From positions 139,852,849 through 139,916,848 of the forward strand of contig NC_081410.1 in NCBI RefSeq assembly GCF_030272615.1: a stretch of DNA of 64,000 nt, written 5' to 3'. The translations under genes were made by a program, and so were the position numbers. Positions 33,275 to 45,265 of the stretch are shown piece after piece. Within the stretch, counting starts at the first letter, position 1. Each line of letters starts with the position of its first letter. The stretch is from Cryptomeria japonica. Its lineage: Eukaryota > Streptophyta > Pinopsida > Cupressales > Cupressaceae. Below the pieces are notes generated by a model. It worked only from the letters and a program-made list of their open reading frames with translations. It was not told where the DNA came from and searched no databases.

Positions 33275-34052
33275 TGTTGGCATTTGCATGAAGATTGCAT
33301 TCATAAATTATTGAGTTGTCACTTATGTCAATTATAACTGGTAGGTGTATGATGTTGTTTTGTAACCGGTAGGTGAGATAGTGAAGGAAACTGACATTAC
33401 TTGAGTAGAAGTGAGATCAACCAGTAACCCTACCTGTTGATCTACTAAACCCTAATCGATGGAGCTTAGTGAATCAGTTGTATTGGTTTATGATCAAATG
33501 ATGAATGGTAAAGATTATGCCACATATGTATGTAGTATGTGAAGAGTTTCAAACATTTTTTGGCATGTAGAGATAACAATTTTATCTTGGAAATGAGCGA
33601 GTACATTGCATGAAGTGGAAACCGTGTGATGAGTTACATGAATCGATGAAGCAGTGATCTAGGAGTAGTCGAGGTTGTCTTAAATAATGTGCAATGATTT
33701 CTATGTAATTCAATAGTCATACTTGAACCGATTTGTTTGTGATCTCTATGAGATATTAGGTTTGTGATGTGTTACCAACCTATTGTTTTTCTTATAAGGT
33801 TGATGAGTTGTTTTGTTGTAGTGTTGCAATTTTGGTTCAGTGTAAGTGTGATTGGTTGTCGAACCAGAAGGTGTATCTGCAGTATGTGTGAAAGCAAATA
33901 GAAGCATGAAAAAGGATATGATCAAGTAGAGTAGTGTTATTCACCAGATCAACAAACCCCTATTGTTCTCTAACAATTACAACAATCAAAACCCTTAACT
34001 GGGTAAGTTCTAACAGGCTTAGTGCTATCTAAATCCTCTAACCAGGTGATCC
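33275..34052 (+). repeat. B1 5' LTR, 3'-truncated
   Basis: Begins TGTTGGCATTTGCATGAAG and follows the family B LTR until GGTGATCCAT (compare 45895). It then switches to gag sequence that aligns with 47463 in B2. About 575 bases of LTR plus the PBS and gag start are missing. Confidence 0.87.
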
Positions 34053-34627
34053 ATATCAAGACTCTAGGAAGTCAATTCTGGGAACATGTTGTTACTTAAT
34101 ATGTTGCACCTAGTGGGACTATGTCTGATGATCAAAAGAAAGAGAAACAAGAAAATAATCAAGCATTAGAGGCCATTATCAATTATTTATCTAATTTAGA
34201 GTATGTTGATGTCCATGGTCTAGAGACTTCTTATGATGTGTGGAAGAAAATTGAGGAAATCTATAGTAGTGATGAGCATGTGAAGATCAACAAAGAAGAG
34301 AGTCTGAGAGGTAAGTTTGATGACACGTGGATAGATGAAGGTGATAATATTCAACAGTATGGTCAGAGGATCAAGGAGATAGTTGGTGAGATCAAGACTA
34401 TTGGTGGTAAAGTGGAGGATGCCACAGTGGTTAGTAAGGTGTTGAGAACCCTTCTACTGGTCTACGCTATCCAAGTTGCAAACATTCAGGAGCTAAAGTC
34501 TATTGATAAAACTAAGGTAACTCTTTAATCCATCATTGGTAAACTTATTGCATTTGAATTAAATGGTTATGATGGTAGTGCTCAAAAATCCGAATCATCA
34601 TTTAGAGCTCCAGTTTCTAATTCACCT
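34053..34627 (+). pseudogene. B1 copia gag, 5'-truncated
   Basis: Gag without its first 20-odd codons because of the LTR-gag deletion. The frame at 34121-34528 carries the UBN2-type blocks VWKKIEEIYSSDEH, LRGKFDD and LLRTLLLVYA. TAA at 34526-34528 replaces the Asp codon kept in B2. The methionine at 34121 is internal to Gag, not the native start. Confidence 0.87.
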
Positions 34628-35326
34628 ATGAGGAAAAGAAGAGATGTTAATCATAGTTATGAGTCTAGATCTAGCAGAGAAGTTGATGATGAAGAAAATT
34701 TGATTGAGCTTGAAGCAATGTTGGCCAAGCGGTTGCCCAGAGGTACTGGTAAGTATAGAGGTAAATTACTTTTGAAGTGTTTTGCATGTAACAATATTGG
34801 ACATATTGCAGCTAACTGTCCTAATGGTGACAGTGAGCATAAGTATGAGAAGTACAAGAAGTACAAAGGAAAAGGAAAAGGAGATTGTCTCATTGCAGTT
34901 AATGGTGGTATCACCGATGAGGAATTTGAAGGAGATGATAATGAATACATTATCTTTGTTTCCATTAAAGAGGATACATATGATCAGAAGGCATTAGTTT
35001 CTCGCATGGATAGTTTTGATGATTGGATCATAGATAGTGGTTGTTCACACCATATGAGCGGTGAACACAGTAAATTTATTACTTTGAAGGAATTTGATGG
35101 AGGAGTTGTGAGATTTGGAAATGACTCACCCTACATGGTAAAAGGAAAGGGAACCATTTCTCTTAATGGAAAGAGCATTGCAGATGATGTCTACTGGGTT
35201 GAAGGATTAAAGAACAATCTTTTAAGTGTAGCTCAACTCAATGACAAAGGTTATCCATTGGGATTTAAGAATGGAATGTATAAAATATATGGTAGAAAAG
35301 GTGAACTAATTGCAACTGACAAGTAG
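34628..35326 (+). pseudogene. B1 gag zinc knuckle and protease
   Basis: One frame with the SSREVDDEE linker, an intact zinc knuckle CFACNNIGHIAANC, a Lys/Tyr-rich stretch, and the protease with DSGCSHHMSG, FGND and VYWVEGLKNNLLSVAQL. TAG at 35324-35326 ends it just before the pre-integrase region. Active-site residues look intact. Confidence 0.9.
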
Positions 35327-36260
35327 ACAAAAGGTAACCTATTTAACCTAAATCCTAAAGTCAACAACTGTTTAATTGCAAAAGTAGATGATAGTTGGCT
35401 TTGGCATTGTAGATTGTGTCATGTAAATTTTGATAACATTGTCAAAGTCAGTAAGTCCAAGTCGGTAAGAGGTTTGCCTCAGTTGGACAAACCGTTGAAT
35501 GCTTTGTGCAAGGAATGTCAATTAGGAAAGATGACATCCTCAACTTTTAAGAGTAAATCTTTCTTAGCAGAACATTTGTTAGATTTGGTTCATACAGATC
35601 TTTGTGGACCAATAAGGACTAAAAGTATTCAAGGTGATAGATATTTTATGATCTTCACTGATGATTTCTCAAGAATGATGTGGGTCGCGTTCTTGAAGGA
35701 CAAAAAAAATCCTTTAGTAGGTTCAAGTCATTTAGGGCCTTAGCTGAAAAGGAAAGTAGTAAGAAGATAAAGTATTAGAGGACTGATTAAAATGGTGAAA
35801 TTACTTCAGAGGAATTCACTAGATATTGTGAAGACAATCGAATGAAGAGGCAATTTTCTGCACAAAGGACACCATAGCAGAATCGTATTGCAGAGAGGAA
35901 CAACCGGTCAGTTGTTGAAGATTCTAGAATGATGCTAATACAAGGAGGTGTAGAAAATTTTTTTTGGAGAGAAGCTATCAACATAGTTGTCTACACTATG
36001 AACCGGATATTGGTAAAGATAGGTAAGGATAAAACTCCTTATGAATATTGGTATGGTAGATCGCCTAATATCAGTTATTTTAAGATTTTTGGCAGTAAAT
36101 GTTTTATCAAGAGAGGTGACTATGTTAGTAAGTTTGAGGCTAAAAGTGATGAAGGCATATTTCTTGGTTACTCCACCAAGAGTAAGGCCTACAAATATTA
36201 AACAACTAGACAAAGAGAATCATCAAGAATGTTGATGTCCAAGTGGATGAGTATCCTAAA
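35327..36260 (+). pseudogene. B1 copia integrase, broken
   Basis: The HHCC zinc region (WHCRLCHVNFDN ... CKECQLGK) and the first catalytic Asp (HTDLCGP) read at 35414-35743. An A-run near 35702-35709 causes a frameshift. Stops then flank the second Asp (RTD then TAA) and the HHQ block. The catalytic Glu region reads IAERNNRS. 35929-36201 gives the end of the core (FWREAI, GSKCFIKRGDY) and stops with TAA. Confidence 0.87.
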
Positions 36261-38067
36261 GTTTCAGGAGAAAATGGAAGATGAACCTTACATTCTGATT
36301 TTGGAGCCAGAACTGGTGAAGCTAGAAGCTAATCAAGTGAATGTTGTAGCACCAGGTCTACCAAAATAGGTAGATTTTGCAGAAGAAGGTGATGATGGTA
36401 AGGAAGAAGAACCTGATGATAATGATCATGTTATTCCAAGGTATGTGAGACTCAATCATAATCATGACCAGATTATTGGAGTATTAACCAGAAGAAGAAT
36501 TAGAGAGAATTCTTTCATGATCTCCACTATTGAGCCTAGAATTGCTAAGGAAGCATTTGGAGATGATCACTGGATTAAAGCTATGGAAGAAGAGCTTAAC
36601 CAGATTAAGAAGAACAATACATGGACCATAGTACCCAGACTGGTGAATAAAAATGTGATAGGTACTAAATGGGTATTCATGAATAAACTAAACGAAGATG
36701 GAGTAGTAGTTAGAAACAAAGCTAGATTGGTATGCAAAGGTTATGAACAGGAAGAAGGAGAAGGCTATGGTGAGACATTTGCACTAGTTTCTAGATTGGA
36801 AGGTGTTAGGACTCTACTTGCATTTGTAGGATATAAAGGATTCAAAGTATATCAGATGGATGTGAAGTCAACATTTCTAAATGGAATACTAGAAGAAGAA
36901 GTATACATTGAGAAGCCAGATGGTTATGCTTTGACTGATGCAAAGGATATGGTGTGTAAACTGCACAAGATACTATATGGTTTGAAGCAAGCACCAAGAG
37001 AATGGTATGAAAGACTACATTCACACTTGATGAAGATAGATTTTCAGAGAACCAATGAAGACAACAATATATATCTCAAATCTGAAGGAGATAAGATACT
37101 AGTTAGGGAAGTGTTTGTAGAAGATATCATATTTGGAGGCAATGATGACATGAGTGATGACTTTGCAAATGAGATGAAAAGTGAATTTGAAATGTCTCTA
37201 GTAGGAGAGATAAAATTATTCATAGGTTTGAAAATTCATCAGATGAAGAGTGGTATTTTTATCACACAGTCTAAGTATGTGAAAGAGGTATTGAAGACAT
37301 TTGGAATGAGAGATTGTAAACCAGTTGGGACACCAATGGTTACAGGTTGTAAACTGTCTAAGGAGGATGATGCCACATCTATTGATGAAAAGGTGTATAG
37401 ATCAATGATAGGGAAAATACATTATGTTCTTCATAGTAAACCAGATATTCCTCATTTAGTTGGTTTAGTTGCCAGATTTCAAAAGAGTCCAAAGGAGACA
37501 CACTTGATAGCAACTAAAAGGATATTTAGATATTTGAAAGGTACTATTGACTATGGATTATGATATCCATATGTAGGTAACTTTGATTTGAAGGTTTATA
37601 CAGATGCAGACTGGCCAGGTAATATTGATGATAGGAAGAGCACAACCGATGGTGTATTCTTTCTTGGAGGAAGACTTGTTGCATGGAGCAGCAAGAAGTA
37701 GAGTTGTATATCACTGTCCAAAGCTGAAGCTGAATATGTTGCACCATATATGAATTGTACCCAAGAAATCTAGATGAAACACATTCTGCAAGAATTCAAG
37801 GTGAAGATTACAGAACCAGTAAAGATTCAATGTGACAACACCAGTGCAATAAATATTTCAAAGAACTCGGTGTTTCATGCTAGAACCAAGCATATTGAGC
37901 TGAATTATCATTTCTTAAGAGAGAAAGTGCAGAGTAAAGATGTGTTACTAGAGCATGTATCTACTAAGGAGCAGCTACCAGATATCTTTACTAAACCTCT
38001 AGCTAAGACTACTTTTGAGTATCTTAGAGGTCAGCTAGGAATTGTGCCCCTACATGAAGTCAACTGA
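36261..38067 (+). pseudogene. B1 copia reverse transcriptase and RNase H
   Basis: After a degenerate Glu-rich linker (36261-36444), a 372-residue frame 36445-37563 holds most of RT: WTIVPRLVNKNVIGTKW, QMDVKSTFLNG with the first Asp at 139, LYGLKQAPREWY. The YVDD position reads FVED at residues 224-227, so one catalytic Asp is Glu. TGA at 37561-37563 replaces Trp. RNase H continues through TAG stops near 37701 and 37770 with TDADW, EAEY and CDNTSAIN to TGA at 38065-38067. Confidence 0.9.
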
Positions 38068-38451
38068 GAAGATGTGGAATACATCAGTCCTAGAGCTAAT
38101 TGAGGAATCTTGAAGTAGGATTGGTGTAGAGTGGAGTTATTCCACAGGGGGAGCATCAATTTGTAGATAGTTGATGCAGAACAGTGAAGTATGACACTCC
38201 ATGTTTTACTTTCACTTTGGCATTGTTGTCAAAGGGGGAGAATAACTATATGATTATGGGGAGATAAATTGTATGACTGATAAAGATAAGATATATAGAA
38301 ATTACTAGTTGAAGACATGGAGACTCAGTTGAAGGAGAGTACATGGTAAAATGTAAACCATGATTCCTATACTTGTGCATGTGCATTACTCTCAATCATC
38401 ACAATCAATGGTATTGATACTTGTATTTCCATCAATGCCAAAGGAGGAGAT
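38068..38451 (+). other. B1 3' untranslated region with polypurine tracts
   Basis: Non-coding. GGGGGAG tracts lie near 38145 and 38235, and the final tract AAAGGAGGAGA at 38440-38450 is interrupted by one A. CCATCAATG before it can pair with CATTGATG at 38497 in the LTR. Confidence 0.8.
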
Positions 38452-38570
38452 TGTTGGAATTTGCATGAAGATTGCATTCATGAACTATTTAGTTGTCATT
38501 GATGTCAATTATAATCGGTAGGTGTATGACATTGTTTTATAACTGGTATTACTTGAGTAGAAGTGAGATC
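38452..38570 (+). repeat. B1 3' LTR, left part
   Basis: Begins TGTTGGAATTTGCATGAAG. It is interrupted after GTGAGATC by element C and continues at 45266 with the matching LTR sequence (GGTAACCCTAAC). Confidence 0.9.
38566..38570. repeat. Target site duplication of C (AGATC)
   Basis: AGATC at 38566-38570 precedes the C 5' LTR and recurs at 45261-45265 directly after its 3' LTR. Perfect 5-bp duplication. Confidence 0.92.
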
Positions 38571-39640
38571 TGTTGGTATTTTGGATATGTTGATATGGTT
38601 TTGTCATTGATGTCAACACTTATCAACTCTGGTTAGCCTACTGAATTGGCAATGTTAACCGACAAGCAAGTGACTTATACACAGTTACTGGTATCTTGTT
38701 CACCGATAATATATATTGTTCACTGGCACTTGGAATGACATGGAAAACACTTGGCTATGTCAAAGACATCATTTGGACACTTTGTCTTAGAAAATTGTTC
38801 ATTGGTATATTCGTGTTTGCATATTTGTTGTTACTGGCAAATAGGTCCAAGATAATCACCGACAGGCTTATCTATTCTAGATCAGCACGACACACTATGG
38901 AGATGATTTATTATTGTTGTAAATGCATTAAGCTGACATGTTGAATCAAATATTGCATTGGTTATTGTTTTACTTATAAGTTGTTTTTATTGTAATATCT
39001 TGTGTAAAGCCGACCTATACATTTTGGTCCTAGGCTTCGGTATATATGTAAGATCTTATTTGATTGAAGAAAGAGAAGGAGAGAGGTGAACATGAAAAAG
39101 ATTGTAATAAGGTATATGGGAGAATAAGCAGAGCTATACACGCAAACATCATTTGAAGGTTGAAGGAAGATTTTGTGAAGACATTTCAGAACTGAATCGG
39201 TACTGAATCCAGCATATGAAGATGCTATTTTCAGCAGTACATCATTATTGGATTTAACCATCCAATTGTAGTCAATGTGACTCCTATTTGTGTTTGAGCA
39301 GTGAGCTCTAGGCGCTTGGCCTTTCTACATGTGCAGACCCCCTATTGTATACACATACTATTTGCAGTAGTATCATCTGATTGTGGGTAAGGTTTCCCAC
39401 CATGGTTTCTCCCCTTATAAGGTTTCCACGTACAAACATTGGTTTTATGTGTTGTGGATGTTGTTGTCTTTTTGTTTCATGCATTAATCTTTATCGGTAC
39501 TGCAATTAACTGATAAACTGTCTACCGACATTAAGTTTGGTTTACTGGTATTAAGCATTGAGTTTTGGTTAAATTAATTTTGGTTTAAATTCATTTGACA
39601 ACTGATTCACCCCCCTCTCAGTTGTCTCTGGGACCTAACA
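38571..39640 (+). repeat. C 5' LTR (1,070 bp)
   Basis: Starts TGTTGGTATTTTGG, ends GGGACCTAACA. Contains CATTGATGTCAA at 38605-38616, a TATA-like TATATATG near 39041, the core ACCATGGTTTCTCCCC near 39399 and the ATTCACCCCCCTCTC tract. Confidence 0.92.
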
Positions 39641-39655
39641 ATTGGTATCAGAGCC
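39641..39655 (+). promoter_or_regulatory. C primer-binding site
   Basis: ATTGGTATCAGAGCC, a full match to the initiator tRNA-Met complement, directly after the LTR. Confidence 0.88.
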
Positions 39656-39697
39656 TAGTCCTCTTTTTGCAGAAGTTTAACAGCTTGAGGAGATCCA

Positions 39698-40770
39698 ATG
39701 TCTTCTAACTATTTCAGGAAGGATAGTCCTAAACTTGATGGAACCAACTATGGCATATGGAAGATCAGGGTGGAGACACATCTGAATTGCATTGGAAAGG
39801 ACATCTGAGAAGTTACAAAAAATGGCTATACTTCTCCTACTCAAGGTCAACCTAATCCACCAACCTTAGGAAAAGATGAAGAAAATGATTGCAAAGCAAG
39901 AGAAGCACTTTTGAGCGCATTATCAGATCAGCAAATCATGGGATTATCAGATAGATATTTTGCTAAAGGTATTTGGGACCATTTGGAAACATTGAATGAA
40001 GGAGATTCCACAATCAAAATTGTAAAACTTGAGAGCTTCCGGGTCAGGTATGAAAATCTAAAATGGAAGAAGATGAAAGAATTTATGCTTTTATGGAAAG
40101 AGTAAATGAAATTGTTTTGGTTATTAAATGTTGTGGAGGAACCTTAAGTGAAGATGAAATTGTTTCAAAAGTTATAAGAGGATTACCACCGGCATACAAA
40201 ATGAAACTTACTATTATAAATGAGTTAAGAACAATGCCTAATACATCATTAACTAGAGATACATTGATTGGAAAACTTTTAGCTTTTGAAATTGAGGAAT
40301 TTGGTCCTGTTGCTACTATAGAGACAGATTTAGCTTTTAAGGCATCAACATCATTTGATAAGTCTGATTGGAAAGCCTTTTATGCAAGAGAACTTGAAGA
40401 AAGTAGGAGAGAAAATTAAGAACTTGAAGAACTTGAAGCACTATTAGCAAGGTAAATGCCTAAAGGTCCAATTGGAAGTAAGTATGAAGGTAAAGCACCC
40501 TTTAAATGTTTTAACTATAATAAGATTGGTCATATGGATTCAAGATACCCTAATAGACATGCAAGATTGAAAGAAGAAGCTAGAAGAACATACAAACCTA
40601 ACCCTGAATATTAGAGATATAGATTTAGGAAGAATAAAGACAGGTCTTGTTATCTTGTTGATGAAGGAGTCACTAATGATTCTGATGAGGATCTGATAGA
40701 CAATGGATGGGTATTTGTTGCTATAACAAAAGATCAACTGGCACCTACTGTTCAACTGGTAGAGCAAGCC
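39698..40770 (+). pseudogene. C copia gag, broken
   Basis: Starts at ATG 39698 (MSSNYFRKDSPKLDG), with an early TGA at 39806-39808. The UBN2-type region continues at 39911-40105 (LSALSDQQ, IWDHLE) and after a one-base shift near 40065 at 40063-40419 (MERVNEIV, VIRGLPPAY, IGKLLAFE). A Glu-rich segment leads to a knuckle CFNYNKIGHMDSRY that has lost its second and third Cys. More stops lie near 40418, 40453 and 40612. Confidence 0.87.
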
Positions 40771-41181
40771 TTGGTAGCTAAAATTGAAGTTAAGGATAAA
40801 TGGATCATTGATTCAGGATGTTCACATCATATGACTGGTGATAAAAGTAAATTCTTGACTTTTCAAGAAAATAATGGAGGTCTAGTAAGCTTTGGAGATG
40901 ATAAAACTTGTTTGATCAAAGGAAAAGGTACTATATCTCTTGATGGTAAGCATAATACTGACAATGTTTACTATGTTGAAGGTTTAAAGCATAATCTTTT
41001 GAGTGTTGGTCAATTAGTTGAAAAAGGATATCAGTTACAATTCAAGAATGAGAAATGCAAAATTATGAACAAAATTGGTTTGGAAATTGCAACTGGTAAT
41101 CAAACTAGAGGTAATATCTTTCATTTGAATAAAAATGAAAAGACATGCTTGATTGCACATATTGATGAAAGTTGGCTATGA
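40771..41181 (+). pseudogene. C copia protease
   Basis: A 136-residue open segment with DSGCSHHMTGDKS, FGDD, VYYVEGLKHNLLSVGQL and the region before integrase. It ends at TGA 41179-41181 in the position of the Trp of WLWH. Upstream it reads into gag without a shift. The protease fold residues look complete. Confidence 0.88.
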
Positions 41182-42117
41182 CATAAGAAACTCTGTCATG
41201 TAAATTTTGATTGCATTGTGAAAATTAGTACTACTAAGGCAGTTAGAGATTTACCTAAGATTGTTAAACCTCATAATCCGGTATGTAAGGAATGTCAATT
41301 TGGAAAACAAGTTAGAGCATCTTTTAAAAGTATTCTAGAAAAATCCAGTAATGCTCTTGAATTATTTCATACTGACTTATGTTTTCCAGCTAGAACTAAA
41401 AGCTTACAAGGTGATAGATATTTCATGCTAATCATTGATGGCTATTCTAGAATGTGTTGGGTTACTTTTCTCAAAGAAAAATCAAAAGCACTTAGGAAAT
41501 TTAAGCTATTAAAGGCAATGGTAGAGAATGAAACTGGTAAGAAAATCAAATGTCTAAGATCAGATCAAGGAGGTGAATTTACATCTAAGGAATTTAATAC
41601 ATTCTGTGAAGTAAATGGAATCAGAAGACAGTTATCAGCACCCCAGACACCCCAGCATAATGGAGTTGTAGAAAGAAAAAATAGAACCATCTCAGATGCA
41701 GCTAGAAGTATGTTATCAAAAGAAAATCTACCACATGTATATTGGAGAGAGGCTATAAGCACAACAGTCTACACATTCAACAAAGTTCACATCAAAGGTG
41801 AAACTGGTAAGACCCCTCATGAACTATGGTTTGGTATTACTCCTACTCTTAAATATTTCAGAATATTTGGAAGTAAATGCTATATTAGAAGAGATGAGTA
41901 TATTGGAAAATTTGATCCTAGAAGTGATGAAGGAATATTTCTTGGTTATTCATCTAAGAGCAAAGCATATAGATGTTTTAACAAGAGATTGCAGAAAATT
42001 GTTGAGAGTACAAATGTGAAAATTGATGAACAGTTTAGAGGAACTTCAAGGTATATAGACTCTGAATCGGCAATAGAGATACTGACAAATGAACCTACAT
42101 TGAACACACCGGTATAG
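41182..42117 (+). pseudogene. C copia integrase, core intact
   Basis: After the TGA, the zinc region continues (KKLCHVNF ... CKECQFGK). The 299-residue frame 41218-42117 contains the whole catalytic core: Asp in HTDLC, Asp in RSDQGGEF and Glu in NGVVERKNR, with exactly 35 residues between the last two (D,D35E). The GSKCYIRRDEY segment and a linker follow up to TAG 42115-42117. It is the best-preserved integrase in the window. Confidence 0.9.
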
Positions 42118-43004
42118 AATGAAGATCCAGTTACACCGGTATCATCTGAAAAATTCCACTGTAACTGAAGAACAACAATAAACAAAGACACCCCGGTATG
42201 TAAGATTGAACCACTCTGAAGATCAGATAATTGGGAACAAGTATCAAGGAGTTATGACAAGAGGAAGACTGGAAAATGAACAAGTGTGTCTTATTTCTCA
42301 AATTGAACCAACATCAATTAATGAGGCATGTGAAGATAAATACTGGATTAAAGCTATGGAAGAAGAATTGGAACAAATTGAAAAGAATATCACATGGACA
42401 TTAGTTCCCCGGCCTAAAGACAAAAATGTAATTGGAACAAAATGGGTATTCAGAAACAAACTTAATGAAGATGGTAAATGAAGAAAGACTAGTGTGTAAG
42501 GGATATTCACAAAAAGAAGGAATTGATTACAATGAAACCTTTGCACCAGTAGCTAGAATTGAGGCTATCAGATTATTCTTGGCTTTTGTAGCACACAAGA
42601 ACTACAAAGTATATCAAATGGATATTAAATGTGCATTTCTAAATGGAGATCTTGAAGAAGAAGTTTACATTGAGAAACTTGATGGATTTTCTTTGATAGA
42701 TAACAAAGATATGGTTTTCAGGTTAAAGAAAGCTTTGTATGGGTTGAAGGAAGCTCCAAGAGCTTGGTATGCTAGATTGGATAAATATCTTTTGAAGATT
42801 GGTTTTTCTAAAGGTAATGTCGACAACAACTTATACTATAAAGTGACCAATGAGGAAATTTTGGTTATAGAAGTTTTTGTTGATGATATAGTCTTTGGAG
42901 GAGAAGATGGATTATGTAAAGACTTTTCTATTGAAATGCAACAAGAATTTGAAATGTCTATGATTGGAGAGATAAAATTCTTTTTAGGATTGCAAATTTC
43001 ATAG
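42118..43004 (+). pseudogene. C copia reverse transcriptase
   Basis: The RT N-terminal block reads at 42206-42481 (KAMEEELEQI, WTLVPRPKDKNVIGTKW). A small deletion near 42480 shifts the frame. 42432-43004 then carries GIDYNETFAPVARIEAIR, QMDIKCAFLNG, ALYGLKEAPRAWY and FVDDIVFGG (FVDD at residues 149-152 of that frame). TAG at 43002-43004 interrupts after FLGLQIS. The catalytic Asp residues are intact. Confidence 0.9.
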
Positions 43005-43796
43005 ACTGATAAAGATATAATCTTGAGTCAATCTAAGTTCTTGAAGGAGTTACTAAAGAAATTTGGGATGGAAAACTCTAAACCGATAAGCACACCTATG
43101 ACTACAAATGAAAAATTATCACTAAGGGACTAATCAACGCCTGTTAATCCAGCTAGGTACAAGTCTATGATAGGAGGACTACTATATTTGACACAAACAA
43201 GACCTGATATTATGAATGCAGTATGTATTGTTTCAATATTTCATAGTAATCCTAAAGAAAATCATGAATCAACAGTAAAAAGGATTTTCCAGTACTTACA
43301 AGGCACTACAAATATTGGCTTATCGTATCCTAGAGATGAAAAATTTGAATTATGTGCATACACAGATGCAAATTGGGCAGGAGATGTAGATGACAAAAAA
43401 GGCATGACCAGTGGAGCATTTTTTCTTGGAAGCAGATTAATTTCTTGGTTGAGTAAAAAACAAAGTTCCACATCTTTATCAACAACAGAATTAGAATATG
43501 GTGCAACACCAACTAACTATACACAGGTATTGTGGCTTAAGAAAATGTTGAAGGACATAAAGCTAAAATGCAAAGAACCTATAACTATCTATTGTGATAA
43601 CACTACAACAATTGATATATCTAAGAATTCGGTACTATATTCTAAAACTAAACATGTCTCTATCAAACTGAATTTTCTGAAAGAGAATGTTGAAGCAAAA
43701 GAAGTAAAACTGGTTTATGTGAATACTAAAGAGCAGATTGCAGATATTTTCACTCAACCTTTGCCTAAGGAGACTTTTGAATATCTCAGAGATTAG
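43005..43796 (+). pseudogene. C copia RT C-terminus and RNase H
   Basis: Continues through a TAG near 43131 into a 209-residue frame at 43167-43796: MIGGLLYLTQTRPDI, YLQGTT, then RNase H with TDANW, LSTTELEY and CDNTTTID. The catalytic Asp and Glu positions are present. It ends with ADIFTQPLPKETFEYLRD and TAG 43794-43796, slightly earlier than A and B. Confidence 0.9.
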
Positions 43797-44187
43797 CTTG
43801 GGGTCATACCCCCACTGGTAGAGACTTAGACAGTTGATTTTTGTCATCAACTGACATAACTAATAGACAAATCTTTTATTCCGGCTTTGATGAGGAGAAC
43901 TAATTCTTAGGGGGAGTAGTTGGTATACTAAATAAGTTGGTATTTTGTATTTGAACCTAGTTTTTGTATTGCTTTGGCATTTGATGTCAAAGGGGGAGAG
44001 ACTGATATGGAAAAACACATGTTACTCCTAGGGGGAGAGACTCTATCCCTTGGGGAGAGATTGTTATTTTGGTTTTCTGGTTATGATCTCCTTTGGGAGA
44101 TTGTTGGTTTTTGGTATTTGGCATTTCTATTTTGGCACTTTGATGGTTTTTCCATCTTGTGTTGCCATCAATGCCGAAGGGGGAGAT
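43797..44187 (+). other. C 3' untranslated region with many polypurine tracts
   Basis: Non-coding. Polypurine tracts lie near 43911, 43991, 44030, 44052 and 44094, before the final AAGGGGGAGA at 44177-44186. TTGCCATCAATG is at 44162-44173. The open frame 43974-44210 crosses these repeats and has no domain. Confidence 0.8.
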
Positions 44188-45260
44188 TGTTAGTATTTTG
44201 GATATGTTGATATGGTTTTGTCATTTCTATCAACACTTATCAACTCTAGTCAACCTACTGAATTGGCAATGTTAACCGGCAAGCAAGTGACTTATGCACA
44301 GTCACTGGTATCTTGTTCACCGGTAGGATATATTGTTCATCGGCACTTGGAATGACATGGAAAACACTTGGCTATGTTGAAGACATCGTTTGGACACTTT
44401 GCATTAGAAACTTGTTCATTGGTATATTCGTGTTTGCATATTTGTTGTTACCGGCAAATAGGTCCAAGATAAGCACCGATAGGCTTATCCATTCCAAATC
44501 AGCACGACATGCTATGGAGATGATTTATTATTGTTGTAAATGCATTAAGCCAACATTTTGAATCGGATATTACATCGATTATTATTTTACTTGTAAATTG
44601 TTTTTATTGTAATATCTTTTGTAAAGCCGACCTATACATTTTGGTCCTAGGATTCGGTATATATGTAAGATCTTTTTTGATCGAAGAAAGAGAAGGAGAG
44701 AGGTGAATGCGAAAAGGATTGTAATAAGGTATATGCGAGAATAAGCAGAGCTATACACGTAGACATCATTTGAAGGTTGAAGAAAGGTTTTGTGAAGACA
44801 TATCAGAACTGAACCGGTACTGAATCCAACATATGAAGATGCTATTTTGAGCAATACATCATTATTGGATTTAACCATCCAATTGTAGTTAGTGTGATTC
44901 CTATTTGTGTTTGAGCAGTGAGCTCTAGGCGCTTGGCCTTTCTGCATGTGTAGACCCCCTATTGTATACACATACTACCTATAGTAGTATCATCCAATTG
45001 TGCGTAAGGTTTCCTAACATTGTTTTTCCCCTTAAAGGGTTTCCAAGTACAAACATTGGTGCTATGTGTTGTGGATATTGTTGTCTTGTTGTTTCATGCA
45101 TTAATCTTTACTAGTACTGCAATTAACTGATAAATTATCTACCAACATTAAGTTTGGTTTACCAGTATTAAGCATTGAGTTTTTGGTTAAATTAATTTTG
45201 GTTTAAATTCATTTGACAATTGATTCACCCCCTCCTCTGAGTTGTCTTTGGGACCTAACA
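44188..45260 (+). repeat. C 3' LTR (1,073 bp)
   Basis: Starts TGTTAGTATTTTGG, ends GGGACCTAACA; collinear with the 5' LTR with many scattered substitutions. The CATTGATGTCAA motif is mutated here, though intact in the 5' LTR. Confidence 0.92.
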
Positions 45261-45265
45261 AGATC

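Larger units (their letters stand above)
38571..45260 (+). mobile_element. C: Ty1/copia element nested in the B1 3' LTR (6,690 bp)
   Basis: LTRs 38571-39640 and 44188-45260, PBS, gag, protease, integrase, RT, RNase H and polypurine tract in copia order, flanked by AGATC. It belongs to a family distinct from A and B: the LTR starts TGTTGGTATTTTGG, and its Gag differs. The LTRs have diverged at many single bases, and all coding parts are interrupted, though several domains stay open. Confidence 0.93.

Noticed and set aside
36445-37563. B1 reverse transcriptase as a possibly functional variant with FVED
   Set aside because: Stops and shifts lie on both sides and the PBS is deleted; the change is most simply decay.
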